64,000 nt of DNA, taken from positions 28,750,288 through 28,814,287 of the forward strand of contig NC_092676.1 in assembly GCF_964355755.1 (NCBI RefSeq), read 5' to 3'. Below are positions 1 through 14,800 of the stretch, in pieces (the stretch's first letter is position 1; each line of letters begins with the position of its first letter). The notes under the pieces are model-generated. The model saw only the letters and a program-made list of their open reading frames with translations, did not search any database and had not been told where the DNA came from. The stretch is from Antedon mediterranea (lineage: Eukaryota > Echinodermata > Crinoidea > Comatulida > Antedonidae). Position numbers and translations under genes: made by a program.

Positions 1-1620
1 GATGAAAGGTGGCTGTGGTATATTTTGTTTTAAGTGATGGGTCAGCTTAGGTGTTTGTATTACAGTTTCTCAATTCTTCCTGGAGGCTAGAAAACATAAA
101 CAATATTGTACCTGGATGAGATGAGAAACCTGTCAGACGATAGATTGTTATTTATTGTCTGCTTTTACATCCATAATTACAACATGCGCGCCAATTTCCA
201 TTATCGTGTCTCCGCGCCGCGACATTTATTCTCGCATAAACAATATTTATTCATGACGTCATTTCCTGTGTTTATGTTATTTTTAGCCTCTTAAATTCTA
301 ATAAACTGATTTACACTCTTGTTGTCAATACATCGCCTTAGGATTCGTTAAAGTGGCATCGGTGGTAATTTGAGATTGTCCACCAAATGTGTTGAAATAT
401 TTGATCATCTCTTTCCTATTCAAACAAACCGATTTATAGAGCGACTTTAAATAAACCAATAACAACATTCCTTTCGCTAAAGGACAATCTCCAACACCAC
501 TGGGGAGTTTTTGTTTTTTGTGACCACTTCACTTCTTCAATATCTGATTTTATTTTAGTCTTCGTTCATTTCAAACATTTAACAACTAAACTTTATTTAA
601 AATGCTGTGAACTATTATTAATAAATTAATATCTTTCATTCAGTTCATACAATCAATGTAGAATATTATTCTTTTGGTTAAATTTTTCCAGGAATGTTTT
701 TTTTTTCTTTTATACCAACATTTTCAGAATTCGCTCACATATCTTTCTTTTTTATGTATCTACATATTGACAGTTATTCTTCTTCGCTGATGAGAAGCTT
801 AGAATTAAATCAAAAGGAACGTCGGTATTAGCCCCGAGCCAATTGGTATTAATTCGAGCGTTAGTAGCTAGCTTTATTCGCTGTAAAATTGTTTAGCTGA
901 CAGATCTCAACGGGACCCCAAAACAGAATGATTCAAACTGACATGACATGTTTAGAATGTTCATTCAACAAGCCTATGACAGATTGTTTTTGTAACACCA
1001 ATATTGCTAAGCGTTTTTTCTGTCGAATATAATTTTCATTTTATGAAACACAATCCATAATTTGTTGTCATCATCTAAACATTTAGGCCCAGTAATATTT
1101 CGTGAAACATAGCCTAGTCAAAGCGGTATTTATATTGCTGTTTTTGGAATTTTTTTTATGTTTGTGACGTTTTAGTATGTCTTTAAAGTAAACGTCATTT
1201 TCTTGGTAAAAAATAATTAAGGGTTGCGAACACTATTATGTTATTGTGTTTTGACGTAACCCCTTGACCAATTCAATCGAATAAATATATGAAAAATAAA
1301 TCCATGCAATTGCTAGATTAAAATTTAATTGGATTTCATCAATTGCAATTTGGAGAAGGGAGGAGTACTCACATATCTAGTTTTTTGTCTTGAACAAAAA
1401 GAACCGTTGTTATTGATATTACACGGATATATTTAATTTTTTTTTTAAACTAGATTAGAAAAGTAAAAACAAAACCATATGTTATAATTAAACTCTTATG
1501 TTTAATTATACTTTTACAAACGATTTAAGATTTATCAGTTGACTGTGTCGTAAAAGTTTATTTGATTAGCACATGGGGTAACACGTTCAATCGTGAAGTA
1601 ACTTGGAAATACCACTTTAT

Positions 1621-1784
1621 ATAGCTCTTTCTACACTATCAAACTAGTTTGAAAAAAAAGTGTGATGTGCCGAAATATGATAGTGATATGCCCAAATATG
1701 GTAGTGGTATGACATCATCATGCCCATATATGGGCACATCACATTTTTTGTCACATAAAACCTTGATAGTGTAGACAGAGCTTA
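1621..1784. mobile_element. MITE family A, copy 1
   Basis: Imperfect inverted repeat. It opens with AGCTCTTTCTACACTATC and closes with GATAGTGTAGACAGAGCT. The interior has the family hallmarks: GATGTGCC, repeated CAAATATGGTAGTG and the CCCATATATGGG core. There is no coding capacity. Confidence 0.85.
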
Positions 1785-2115
1785 AAAGAACATTTGGCAT
1801 CAAAGAACAAAGCTAACATTCACAATTCATACAAATTGAAACATAATTTAAAACAGAAATGAATCCAAATGTATCCTATCTTTTGGAAATATGTACATAC
1901 GGAATTCGAAATGGTTCTGGGTTTAGGCTATTTCGTTTCTTGTTGACTTATCATCTGATATACCTATTATTTGGGTATCTCTTCTGGTAAGTGTAAAACC
2001 TTTCTGAATCTAAGTAACTAGTAATATTTTCTTCATAAAAAATCATGATTATACAGAAGTAGAAAACTAAAATGTGTATTTATCCATTTTCCCATACTCT
2101 GTGATGTATTTTGAG

Positions 2116-2146
2116 ACTTTTAAGATATATAATATATCTTAAAAGT
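2116..2146. repeat. Perfect 31-nt palindrome
   Basis: Two 15-nt arms (ACTTTTAAGATATAT and its complement) flank a single central base. It lies about 700 bp upstream of the SCUBE start. It could be a cruciform-prone site or chance in AT-rich DNA. Confidence 0.6.
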
Positions 2147-2778
2147 ATAAAATAACAGAGACCGGTTTTCAAAGTGCAGAAATGGTTTCCCCACAGTACT
2201 GTACCAGAAATCAAAGATATGCAATTAAATAAAAGGAAGTTTATTTATTATTTAATCTCTGGTATTTCATCTATATGCACGTAGTAGTCTGCTGCTAGTC
2301 AGTGTTCATTATATATCCGTTAGCGATTCTCTTGCTGAAATGAATCCGACACTAATTCCAAATTAAATACAGGTGATCGGCGGTAATATTTCCTGCAAAA
2401 TTCGACGTTTGCACCGAGAAAAAGTCGTCTGCAAATGTGTCAGATTTGACATAACTTGACCGGCAGACTTTCTAAAAGGTGAATATTAACTCAATAGTGT
2501 TAAACAAAAATTGAATCAATTGAATGAAATTTACTATTATTATAGTATAGTATCTTAGTATCGTTTGTATTTACTTTATGCAACTTATGACTTTGGATAG
2601 TTATTACGTAAGTTGTGTAGCAATGATGGGCTGTACCATTTCTTTATTTTCACCTGTTGAGAAAATGGTAGAATCTTATTGATAGACTTTGTTCACTCCC
2701 TCTTTGTGATGTAGAAAACCTTGCCAACTTTTCGACGGAAGAAGAGCGGTATATTTTTACCTGAGTGTGGATTTAAAG

Positions 2779-2786
2779 TATAAAAT
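2779..2786 (+). promoter_or_regulatory. Candidate TATA box of SCUBE
   Basis: TATAAAAT lies 81 bp upstream of the chosen SCUBE ATG, and a pyrimidine-rich TCAGTC start-like motif follows near 2820. The spacing is plausible for a core promoter, but AT-rich DNA makes chance matches common. Confidence 0.3.
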
Positions 2787-2859
2787 ATAGTATGCATGTT
2801 GGACGATACGACGACGCAATCAGTCATCGCGCCTTTTTCATTTTATTGACTATAAAACG

Positions 2860-5800
2860 ATGAAGACTATTTGTCTGTTTCATGTTATGTGTTTTTTTCT
2901 TACTTACAACATCTCTCAAGGTAAGTTAGATCGTCATGAAATACAAACTATCTTTTTCAAATAACTATTTAATTTTTGCATCAGCAGCACATATACCACG
3001 GTGCATCCAAAGAAAGAAGTTAAAGCTAAGCATACACTAATAATAATTAAACTAAATAATGATCGGTTACCAGCGTACATTGATTAGTTTGATATAACAA
3101 ATCTGAATAAAATTAGGCATACCATTATGATTCAAAATGTCGAACTTTATTATTGTTCATCTTCAGTTTGTTAGCTCTTAAGATTTGTCTTTCTGTATTT
3201 ACCACGAGATCGTTGAAGATGTCGGTGTATTTTCATCAAAGTTTCTCAAATTGTTTATTAAACTACTAAGTAGAGTTGCCTGAGAGTTGCCCAACAATTA
3301 TTATGGTTGTTTTATACATGCTATCTTAAACATTATAATGAGCTAAGAAAGAGGCCACGGTACTTTTATGTAGAATACTGACAGATCACAAAGGAAATGA
3401 TTGGGTAGGTTTATGGAGAATTTCCGTGAGAAATATGAGAATTGGTACAAAGTGGTATCCAACGTGTTTAAACTCGTTTATTTAGCCTCGTAAGGGCCAT
3501 TTTGCTATGGGTACAGAGGCTGTGATGATCGTATTCCCCGCTGTCAGTATTTGTATTGTAAAACACGGCCCTTAATCCACAGTGGCAGGCAACTGCGCGG
3601 CTCATTGTTGATAAATAGGCCGCTTAGTGAGCTTGCGGGGACATGTGATATTTCTAAGTCTGTATAATTATATTACGTTAAAAGTCACATTTGGTTAAAA
3701 GTGAGTGCATTTCGCACTGAATTCGTCCTGACATTTTGACTCCTGTTTGACGCATTGGACGACGGCTGCACAGTTTGACGCACGTGGGAGTAGTGTGTGC
3801 ATAAATGCACGCAATCCGTCGCGTACTTGTTGGTAACGCGCGCGTGCACTTTGTTAACGCGAGCAATTCAACTGTCTCTGTGTTGTCTCACTTGAACAGT
3901 TCATTAAATACCGACAGATTTAGCTTGATCATCCCATAGGCCCAAACAAGACCTTGGTTTAAATCAAATTAAGATTGTAAGTTTCTCAAGAGAGATAACA
4001 AGGTAATTGTATTGTTATTTGTTACATGAATTCGGAATTATGAGCATCCCTCCATAGTTACGAGTTATCAGACAACGGAAAACTTTAATTATCAACAATA
4101 AAAAACAAGCAATTACAATGCAACACGTGCACATTTACACCTAATTAACAGATATATACTAATAATCATGTCTGGTGATGATTGGTCACTTCCGGTCACT
4201 GTTCTTCCTTTCTTACATCGTAAAAGCAAACCGTGAATCGCCATTGTCGTCATCTTCGTTGTTATCATGCTTATGCTGAACGTCATAATCATCAAAGTTA
4301 AAATCGTCATTAATTATAAAGTAGGCCCTACTTCGAAAGTTACAGCATAATTTCACCTTAATAATGGATGTCTATAAATGGGTATAAAATGTTGCCACAT
4401 CAAACTATGTTCCAATCCCAGACATGGTTCCATCAAATGTTTACTTACAGTGTCGCTCTGTAACTATATTTATCATTAGATAATATTTGTGCATCCTCCC
4501 AGAGGTTTGCAAAATGTACCAACATTAGCACTCATCGTTAAATATAGTTTATCAATCTCACGAGAATTCTTAAATAAACGTTTGTTTTACATTATGGCGT
4601 TTGGATAAGACTTCAATTACGTCATTAACATGCTTCATTATGTTATGATTAGTTCAAATTTAACATTTTTAAATTTATGTGTTGACACTTTAAACAGGTT
4701 AAATTCTCTGCTGATTCTTTTTTTAGTTTCGTGACTTCGATATCTATAAATGTGCTAACGTAATGCTTGGTTCCCACTAGGACACAAGCAACGCAAGTAA
4801 TTTGACCAATCACAAGCGATGGACTATTCGAACTGTCTTATTGGTCTGCACGCTTCTATTTCCTTGCGTTTCGTCCAAGTGGGAAACTAACTTAATTCTC
4901 GTGAGTTTCATACAGAGCCTGGCAAACCTTTTGTATTGTGTGCGATATGTTTAATATATTTTCAACGACGCATGCGTATACTGATTCTACCGGCATGTTT
5001 CAAATCAAATTCAGACTATAATTGTATCACTATTTATAAATATGTTTCCTTGTTATCGTAGGTTAGAACTAAATTGGATATTATATATTCCATCCATGCC
5101 CCACGGACAAAGTAGAAAATAAGTTGTTCGTTGTTCTTGTTCCTTAAAGATGTTTTGTCCCCCAAAACATGAAAATGAAAGTTATTAAAAAGACTTTGAA
5201 TAGGTAATTTTGCAGTTTTAATCAAGTTAATCACTTTCGTAGATACAAAATTAAAAAAAATAAATGTGTCACTTATAAAAAGTAAAAATCAACGGTTAAA
5301 TTCAATCAAAGTAGACTTCCAGTCAATTTTACAATGTTATGCTTTCAATTAGTTTTTTAGGTAAATAATTTATTTGTCTATCCATGGAGGTATTGATAAC
5401 TCCATGGTCTATCCAATTTTTGGTCCAAATGAATAAATATTATGTTACATTAAAATATGTTTTTATTTTAATGAATGTTTTTAAAAAAAGAATATGTCGA
5501 AGTGATGCTTACTCAGTTTGAGATATAAAATATGATGGTTGATGTAGTCATTATCAGATACGGTTGTTTTACAATAATTTAATAAAAATGTAGGTCTATT
5601 AAGATTGCCCTTGTAATAATAATTATAATAACCGCATATTAGTTCTTAGAAACCTAGTTTTGGTATTCATATATATGATTACAGATTCACAGCACCAGCA
5701 AACCGATTATGTTTGACTTTTGGCCAACTTGTTGTTGGTGTAGGTTTGTACGCGTAGTTCCAGATCTAGAAAAATTCAGTCAGACAAAAAAAAAATCAGT

Positions 5801-8800
5801 CAGTCTCCGTTCTTTTTTTTTAATTGGAAATAAATTTAAAAACTAGGAGAACAACAGCAGCTGGACATTAAAAAGCGACAATTAAAAAGTAAAAGTAACT
5901 CATTTGGAAACTAATAGTTTTTAAACTTTGAAGAAAACGAAATTCACGATTGAGAGCGGTTCGGTAAAATGTCGTTTCATTTTTGTTATAAGTTCAGAAC
6001 TTGTTCACGCGTCAATAACGCAAAGGTGCATTTTGAACTCGTTAATTGATTCGCAGACGGTAACAGCCGCTTTCTCAACATGCGTTTGCTTGTCTCTGCA
6101 GTAGCGTTACTTTGAGTACAAGCGTTTTGACACGATATGCTCTTGCTCTGTCTGTAGTTGTCAATGTTGATTAACCTTAGCTAGACTCTTCAGTGTAATT
6201 ATCATTCTCTTTCCCTCTATTAAATTGTGTTGACATGGTTCCTTCCAGCAAAATAAAAATCTATGGAACGTCAGTATATAGAAAACTTAAAAAAAAAAAC
6301 GTTTAAAATATGTATGTTAAAAATTTCTAAACGTTTTCGTCTGCCTTTCTGCTTTTTCTTTCTGCGTCAGTTGCGTGTATTCCGTCGGTTGTTTTTTCAA
6401 CATCTTCGTGTACGTAGCCTACGTTAATAATACTCTTATTTTCTTGTAGGCCTATACGAAACAGCTTCAACTTGCTGTTTATTATAGTTCAGTTACTTAT
6501 TAAATAGGTCAACCTTAATGATATAATAGTTAGATAAAATGTTTTCCATTTATTTATCTTGATGAAACGCATTAACATGTCATATCAAACATCGGAAGTG
6601 TGACGTATCGCCTGACTCGTCGCCGTTCTGGCTAACTGACGTGCCCCCGCTGTTTTTGTCGGCGCACTTGCTCTCAGTCGTACATCTGGCACGATTTTAG
6701 CGTCAGCGTGTTTTAACACGTTTATTCGACCAACGTCAAAAGGCCAAGTTGGGGTTTAAATTATTTTCAAAGATAATTAGAACAAGCAGCACGAGGGTTG
6801 AATGCCAATTGTGTTTGTTGGATGATTCGATGAAGTAAAGCAGACGACACTGATTGAAACATGGAATCAGGAGGCGCGCGGATGCAGCATTTAATTTGTC
6901 ACTTGGGTTGGTGCGCGCAGAGTCGCATACGCAGACCAGACGCTAGGAGGAATTGAACCAGGTTACTCTCGGTCCACAACCAGACAAAATGTCACGTTTC
7001 TCTGGTACAACAACCAAAGGTGAAATTTCGATTAAATCGTCACATGCTTTGTCAATCAAAATCCCTGCTAATGAAATCAACCTTTTATATAAATAACATA
7101 TATAAAGGGGGTACAGTGTCGTGTACATGGAATGGCCATTAAGACCTAAACTTAATTGAATTAGAACCTTAGAAACAAAGGTAGACTGTGTGAATATAGG
7201 ACGCCAACTATCATTAACTTTGTCATAAATATTCGTTATTATTGGAAAGGTTTCTTAAACTAAACTAAACTCAAACTAAATGGAATGGAATAAGAATCTT
7301 ATGACGAAATGAGGTTTATATGAATAGAGCTCCTTTCGTTGATTTTTCATATTTCATATAAATTGTTCGAATTCAATTACTTGTTAAGATCTACTTACTA
7401 AACGTGTCATTTGTGTGCTTTTGTTTTATTACCAGTACCAGTACGTTTCAGGGTCAACATCCTGGTGCCTCAATACAACAAGTACAATCGATGGAATAAA
7501 TCATTGCTCCCATGTGCAAATTAATTACCACATGTTACGGCGCTTGTAACTAATTTAAAACAAATCGAATTTGTAAATCAATCAACATAACACCTTTAGT
7601 TTATTTTTGGCCTTTAAATGTGTGACTGCAACCATGAGGCATCACTTGTTTGTGCAGAATAATTGTCAGGAAGTGAGGGCGTAGAACGAAGATATTGATT
7701 GGTCAAACTTTTGGCCAATCATTGTGTATAAAATCTTATCTTGTTTTCAGCGCGTTAGAGTTATGCAAATGAGTTGTTTATACGTTTGGATTTTTTGTTT
7801 ACAGATTTTGTGTAGATTTTATATACATTATTACTATTACCTTTCATTAGCATAAACGTTCGGAGGCTACTTTTTCTAGGCTACTGTAGCCTTGGCGTCC
7901 AGGGAAACGAGATTATTTTCTAAGGCATACATTATAAATAATGTTTTTTATTCAAATTAAAATGTAAATTTCTGTCTTTTTCGTCTTTAGGATCAGGAGG
8001 TGGTGAGGTTACTACCTACACCTCCATTTTTCCTGGTGAGTAACAAGCAGCCAATCAAAAATCTCCATTTCAATCACGTGCTGCCATTATGCAAATTATT
8101 ATTATTATTAAATTATAAATACACTTATTATATGGCATTGCTTGTGCACAATTTATTGTCAATAAAAAAAATCATAGCGTTATGCTTCACATCATTTAAT
8201 TTTTAATTCATTTTTTTTTAAAATGTTAATTTATTTTTAGCGATGCAATGAGGCAAATATGTAAATAGTTAATCACCGTGTGGGCAGATAGTTTGCACAA
8301 TGATGTGAAACTGCATGTTTTTATAGCAAATATGAAATTAAGAAACTTTTGAGTCTTATCATGGTTTAGGCCTAAAGGAAGTTAAATAAATTGTTTAAAG
8401 GAATAAAAAAAAAAGTTACAATTTATGTTGCTTGAAAATGTATTGTTTTGTATATATATATATATATATCCTGTGCAACGTAGTTTTGTACTCATTGCTA
8501 ATGTTGTAAATTACATTTCATTGGTGTAACTTATAATGAGTTTTTTTCTTCACAGTTTTTCACGAATGCATGCATAAAGCTCTGTCTACACTATCGAACA
8601 AAACAAAAACATTTGTGATGTTCCCAAATATGGTAGTGATATGACGTCATCGCGTCCGTATATGGGCACATTACATTTGTTGTCACGTGTTATAGTGTGT
8701 AGAAGCTAGTTTGTACAAACAAAAAGTGTGATGTGCCCATCACATATTTTTGTCACATGTTTGTCAGTGTAGACAGAGCTTTACCCTGAGCCATACATCA

Positions 8801-11800
8801 ATGCATGATTTTTTCGGAAATATATTTTTCTACAATTATTTTTTTTTTAAATACAGTAGGCCTAAACCATTTTTTATTTATCGAAGTTATTCATCAGTTT
8901 ACTATCATATTCCTAAATATTAAGATTTAATTCCATTTTATTGAACAATATGTTATGCATGTACTTTTATGATATCAAGGAAGATTGTTATACATTGCAA
9001 ATACGTATAATAATGCACTTCATATTATATCTAAAGCCCGGTTCCCACTAGAGATGCAACGCAATGACGTAGCAGCCACAACGCACGCGAGTTGACCAAA
9101 GCGACAGTTCGAATACTTCATCGCTTGTGATTGGTCAAATCACTTGCGTTACGTTGCGTCTCTAGTAGTAATCAATAAGCATTACAAGGAATACAAATTG
9201 TTTAATTTTTGTCACAGGTGTGGACGAGTGCAATGTAGATACTAATGAAGGGTGCTCGGAAAATGAAACCTGCATCCCCACAAGTGAGAATCAAAAATGC
9301 TCGTGTAAACAGGGCTTCAGACGGACTCATTTAAACTGTCAAGGTAGAGTATACGTTTCTGGTTTTCTTGTTTTGTAGAATCAACTATAGTTAAAGAATT
9401 ATTTTGTAGGGATTTTTAGAAATTTAATTTCATATTTATCTGATTGGGTTATTTACTTTTGATTTTCAAGATATCGACGAATGCAGTGGTAGCCTGGGTG
9501 AGGCGTGTGTCCACAGATGCATCAATATACCTGGTAGTTATCATTGTTCCTGTTTTAATGGCTTTGTGTTAGACATTGATGGCACAAATTGCATTGGTAA
9601 GTGAAACATAATCTTAATCATATCATAATCATAATCAACTAGCCTACATTATAATTAACGATCTTTCGATACGTTGCTCTTATTTTAGAACATCTCCATA
9701 TCTCTCATTTCTTTTATTCTTAAAACTTATCAGTATGCGTATTATCCACCAGTAGCCGTATTCACCAATCACACTTAAGTGAGATATTTCCCTTAAATAT
9801 TAACTATTTCACTTAACTCAATAAATATTTAAGTATTTCCCTTAAATTGTTTTCATTTAGATAGGAGATTTTTTTGTTCATTTTAAGGGGTAAGTGTTTC
9901 TCCCTTAGCCCAAGTGAGGATAGTGAATACGGCCATTGTAATATTGTATAATTCTTGTTTTTATCGTTTTATTTATTCAGATAAGGACGAGTGTGCATTA
10001 GGTGAACATAGGTGTGAGGGCCAATGTGTCAACACAGTTGGTAGCTATGAATGTATTTGCATTCATTCGTACTTGAATGAAGATGGACTGACATGTTCAG
10101 GTGAACTGCTTTTTAATGTTTTTAAATTTATTTTATCTATTTAGGCGCATGTGGCCATGGATTGCCAATAGTAAAATAATCACCTATCAGATAGGAGGTA
10201 GTCCCCCTGAATAGGGGCTATTTGTGAACCAGTTCACCGGGTAACCCCCTCTACAGTTTTTATGGGGAACCCTCTATTGTATACTATTACAACCTCTTCA
10301 GTTATGTTTTAGACAGTGGAGTTGTACTTTAGGTCGACTCTAGCCTATTGCTGTACTAACTGGTCCAACTTGTTCTTTCTTCAGATGACCCAGGGTGCGT
10401 AAGTCATGACCTGAACTGCGTACACTACTGTGTGGACACGAGTGCCGGATCGATATGTCAATGCCGCGCGGGATACTCACGTTCGATAAACCGGAACAAC
10501 TGCATTCGTAAGTGTTTCAGATTAATTCTTGAAAGACCTTTTCTTGAATTACTTTTTTTACACCCAGACTAAAATTGTAATCATTTTTTTTTCAGCTAAG
10601 TGTTCCCTTGGTAACGGAGGATGCCAGCACATATGTGTTGACTCGCCTCCAGGTCCCATCTGTAGCTGTCGTCCTGGTTTCAACCTTAACACAGATGGCC
10701 AGACATGTATAGGTGAGTTTTACTAAAGCCTTCTAAAGATGCCGTTTTAATGAATATTCTAGATAGTGTATGTTTGGCACATATGGCGTATCATACCTAT
10801 ATTTAAGTTGCTGGAACCTAGTAGACAAAAAACGTCCGCTGGTCTGGTGGTGCCAAAAAATAAATAATTAACTTCTTGAGACTTGTGGCAATCCTCAGAA
10901 ATTGTAAACTGTTGATTTGTACTGGGACACTTTGTATGGACGCGAGTCGTGTATTATTGTTTCTGTTTTAAATGCGTTCGGCGTCTCTGAAATATACCAA
11001 CGAAGCTTAAACCAATCACGGCGCGATGGAGGATAACCAATCGCGTCGTGATTGGTCAAATTACTTATGGTTCGTCCTATAAAATAGGTAAAACCAAGCT
11101 TTACTAAAACAAATCACTAAACCATAACACTTTGCCTGTATTGTAAATAATTGTGTATAATACTGTTTCACTTAATAGTACAATGCTGTGATGTAGCCCA
11201 TAACATAAGTTGCAATTTCTGAACTTGTTCTATCGACATGTGTTAATTTGTTACCCGTATGTTAATGTGTTAAGATAACAATTGTTGCATGTTTTTGATT
11301 TAATTTTAACTTTTGTTTAATGCTTTTAGTAACACCAGTATAACAACTGGGGGTTCTTTACTTAATTACATATCAAAATAACTAAACATTAATTAATTTA
11401 TAACAAAAATTTAGAAAACGTGGACTATTCCATTATATGTAAAAAGGGGTAGAACCTTGGCATGTTTGCATGATGTAGTGTATGTTTATGCAGTGCTAGT
11501 TACTGTATATGTCGATTTATATAGTTGATGAATCTTATCCAGAGACATGCGGACTGAACAATGGCGGTTGCTTAGGGAAATGTACAGATACAGACGATGG
11601 CGTGGAGTGTAGCTGCCGTGCAGGATTCTGGCTCCAACTCGACAATCGCTCTTGTAAAGGTAAATGTGACAATGTTTCTTCTCGTAATACGTAGTTACGA
11701 GATTTATTTGCGAGGTTCGAGCCTTGCGCATGCGTATATCAGTGAGAATCTGTAAAGTTTGCTGTTGACTTAAAGATAATGTTCGTGCTCCTACCTAAGT

Positions 11801-14800
11801 TTGGATGACAGAATATTTAAGTTATGGGGACATCAATTTGTTGGTGACAAAACGTTGCTGGTTGGTTGGAAATTGTCATTGTCTATAAACTTTACGTAAC
11901 AAAAATGTAATGTGCCTATATATGGACAACATGATGATGTCATATCACTACCATATTTGGGCATATCACTACCATATTTGGACACATCACACTTTGTCAA
12001 ACTAGTTTGATAGTGTAGACAGAGCAAGGTGACATGGGGCAGTAAGTAGTGACAGAGCAATCGAGAAGTACGTAATTACAGCTAACTGAAAATAATAATA
12101 TTATTTATATGTATTTTTTAGACATCAACGAATGTTTAAATAACAGAGGAGGATGTACCAATGAATGCAGGAACAAGATCGGAGGATATGAGTGCTTGTG
12201 TCCAAAAGGCTATACACTATCATCTAATAAAAAAACATGTGTTGGTAGGTATTTAGACCTGATGAATATGTTCTTTCTTCACTAAAGCGTGGTTCCCACT
12301 AGCGACGCAACACAAGGACGTACCGCAACGCAAGTGAATTGACAAATCACAAGCGATGGCTTATTCGCTTGTGATTGCTAAAGGCCTGTGCACACCGAAC
12401 GCGAAGCCGCGAAGCGTCATGCGTCACGCGTCATTCGACGGATCGCTTTGAAAGTTGAATTGTCATGCGTCTATTAGTTTTTCTTGTCGGTTCCCACTAA
12501 ACGCGTCACGATGTGCTGATTCGTCGCGATTGCTAGGCCTAGGAGATAGTGGGTTGGCCAATACAATGCTACATTTAAAATAAGATGACTGAAGTATTTC
12601 CTATGTAAGTTTAACCAGAGAAGAGTTAAATTAAAATGTAATTTAACTCTTCCCTGGTTACACCAATCACAGTGTTTGGTTTTGGTGGGAAAATGTTATC
12701 CGTTTCCAAAGCCTGAAATGTGCATGATTGTATGTATATATCACAAGGACAGAAGAAGATGTATCCAATATCAATACAGTTACAAGAATTAAAGCATTTA
12801 TTGCATGTTGATTACACGTACATGTGATCTGCTGACTGTATTTATTAGTGGTGTTACAAATATCTTTCAACAGAGGTTATTATAACCATATAAAACATTT
12901 CATATAAACACGAACTGGGAATCTTCCTGGGTTTGTCATTTTCAAATATAAACTATAGGCCTAATATTAATGTAAAGTTTTCACATTCATTTTCTAATTA
13001 TTATTAAATATTATATTATTCATGACAAAACATACAGTTTTTTTCTCATTAGTTTAAATGTAATAAATATCCCAAACTCATATTTACACTGTATATTATC
13101 TTATGACTTTTTCACATAAATACACTTATTGAAATAGTGAATCATTGTTTTTAAAAGGTATCATTAAATATCAACCAGATTTTCTTTTTTACTACTCCTG
13201 AATACTTTCGCAAAATAATATCAAAATAATAAATTTAAAATGTATCATCCCAAAAAAAATGAAAATTGAAGAAATATTATTATTGTTAAAAGTGAATAAC
13301 TAACCCTAAAGTGTTATACTGTATTACACACAACGAAAATGTTTTAAATTATATTTTCAGGAAGACAATATAATAATCTTTTCCAAAAAATGACACTAAA
13401 CTTAAAGATGTATTGTCCCATAGAATCATGAAAAATGAAGATGATTAAAATCAAATTTGAATAGGTCATTTTGTAGTTTTAACAAAGTTAATCACTTGCA
13501 TAGAAAAAAAACCCCAAAAAACTTATGTTTTCACTTATAAAATGAAAAAAATTCCATTAGCTGGCTGCCAATTTGACTATTTTTTTTAGTATTGGAGTAT
13601 AACAAAACATATACATATTATATTTCCATGTGTTCTCTATTGCTAAAAAAAGACATTCAGTTCAGCTTTCCTTCTATAACCACTTAATAAATACTAGTTA
13701 CAGTCCAACTCCTCCTTAATCTCTTCCATTTTCTAAAAAAAAAAAATGAAACAAGTATTAATAAATTGCTATAGTAAGGCATATTGCTCAAATCATTTTT
13801 TCTGGCCAATGTATGTCACCAACTGACATACCCATTTGAAAAAAGTCTATACAAACCTGTATCAGCCTCATAATTGCCAGTCCACATTTTTGAGGAGCAA
13901 TTGCTCTTAATTCCATGGCAATAATATACTGGCCGCTTAAACTACTATCTTGGTCATTGGTGGAGTTTGTAACGCTGGTAATAGCCTGAAGGATTCCATT
14001 TATCAATGTTCATCTAATTGACCTAAAAGAAACAAAAACAACAGTATTTATGTATTAATATTACTACTAGGCCTATCCTAGCCTTACAACACTAAATCAA
14101 CTAAATATTAGGCCTATCAATATTAATTAATAATAATAAGTAGGCTAGGCCTAGCTAGGCCTAGAGTAGTACTGTACTCATATTTAGTAGTAGGCTTAAC
14201 CTAGGCTAGGCCTGGCCTAGCACATAGTAGACTAGTAGGGATTAGTAAGTATTATGTAGGCCTATAAGTACTACTTGGCATGGCCTAGCCTACTAGGGTA
14301 TATGTAGCCTAGGCTAGGTAGGCCAAGCTAGCTAGGCTAGGCCCTAGTATTGCCTAAACCTAGGTACGCCTAGGCCTAGGCCTAGGCTAGAAATAGGCTT
14401 GTCAACTCACTTTACAAATTGATCTCTGACGCGTTTTAGGCCTAGTTTTTCTGGCATTCTTCTACACAGATGTTTGTCTGAAATTATTGTCTTCATGCAT
14501 TAATCCTTATGTTTCTGTCTGTGTATGACTTACTTCCCTTATCGTAAAGACAAGAAGGGTAAGTATTTCCATAAAGACCTCGCTCGTCAGCCACCATTTT
14601 TTTGCCGTCGGTGTCGTCGTCGATGAAATGAGAGATATTCCTGACTTCTGATTGGTTGACGAACGCAAACCGCGCTCGCGACGCCTCAAAAAGTTGACCA
14701 AGGTTCAACTTTTGAAAATTCGCGTGCGAAGCCTTCGCTGCTGTCGTTTTCAACGCGTTGAAGTTGAAATTCGACTATCGTACACTGTTCGCTTGTATGT

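Larger units (their letters stand above)
1..2859. other. 5' flank of SCUBE, no gene recognised
   Basis: AT-rich non-coding DNA. The open frame at 106-294 has no recognisable domain and no splice context. The region holds one family-A MITE (1621-1784), a perfect 31-nt palindrome (2116-2146) and a candidate TATA box just before the SCUBE start. Nothing else could be supported. Confidence 0.6.
2921..7990. other. SCUBE intron 1, about 5 kb
   Basis: The GT end follows the signal-peptide exon and the AG end precedes the small Gly-rich exon 2. It contains one family-B MITE (4761-4893) and one family-C MITE (5143-5490). The small ORFs here show no protein family signature. No RNA gene was recognised. 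Confidence 0.6.

Noticed and set aside
106-294. 62-codon ORF at the left edge
   Set aside because: No domain, no start context and no splice support.
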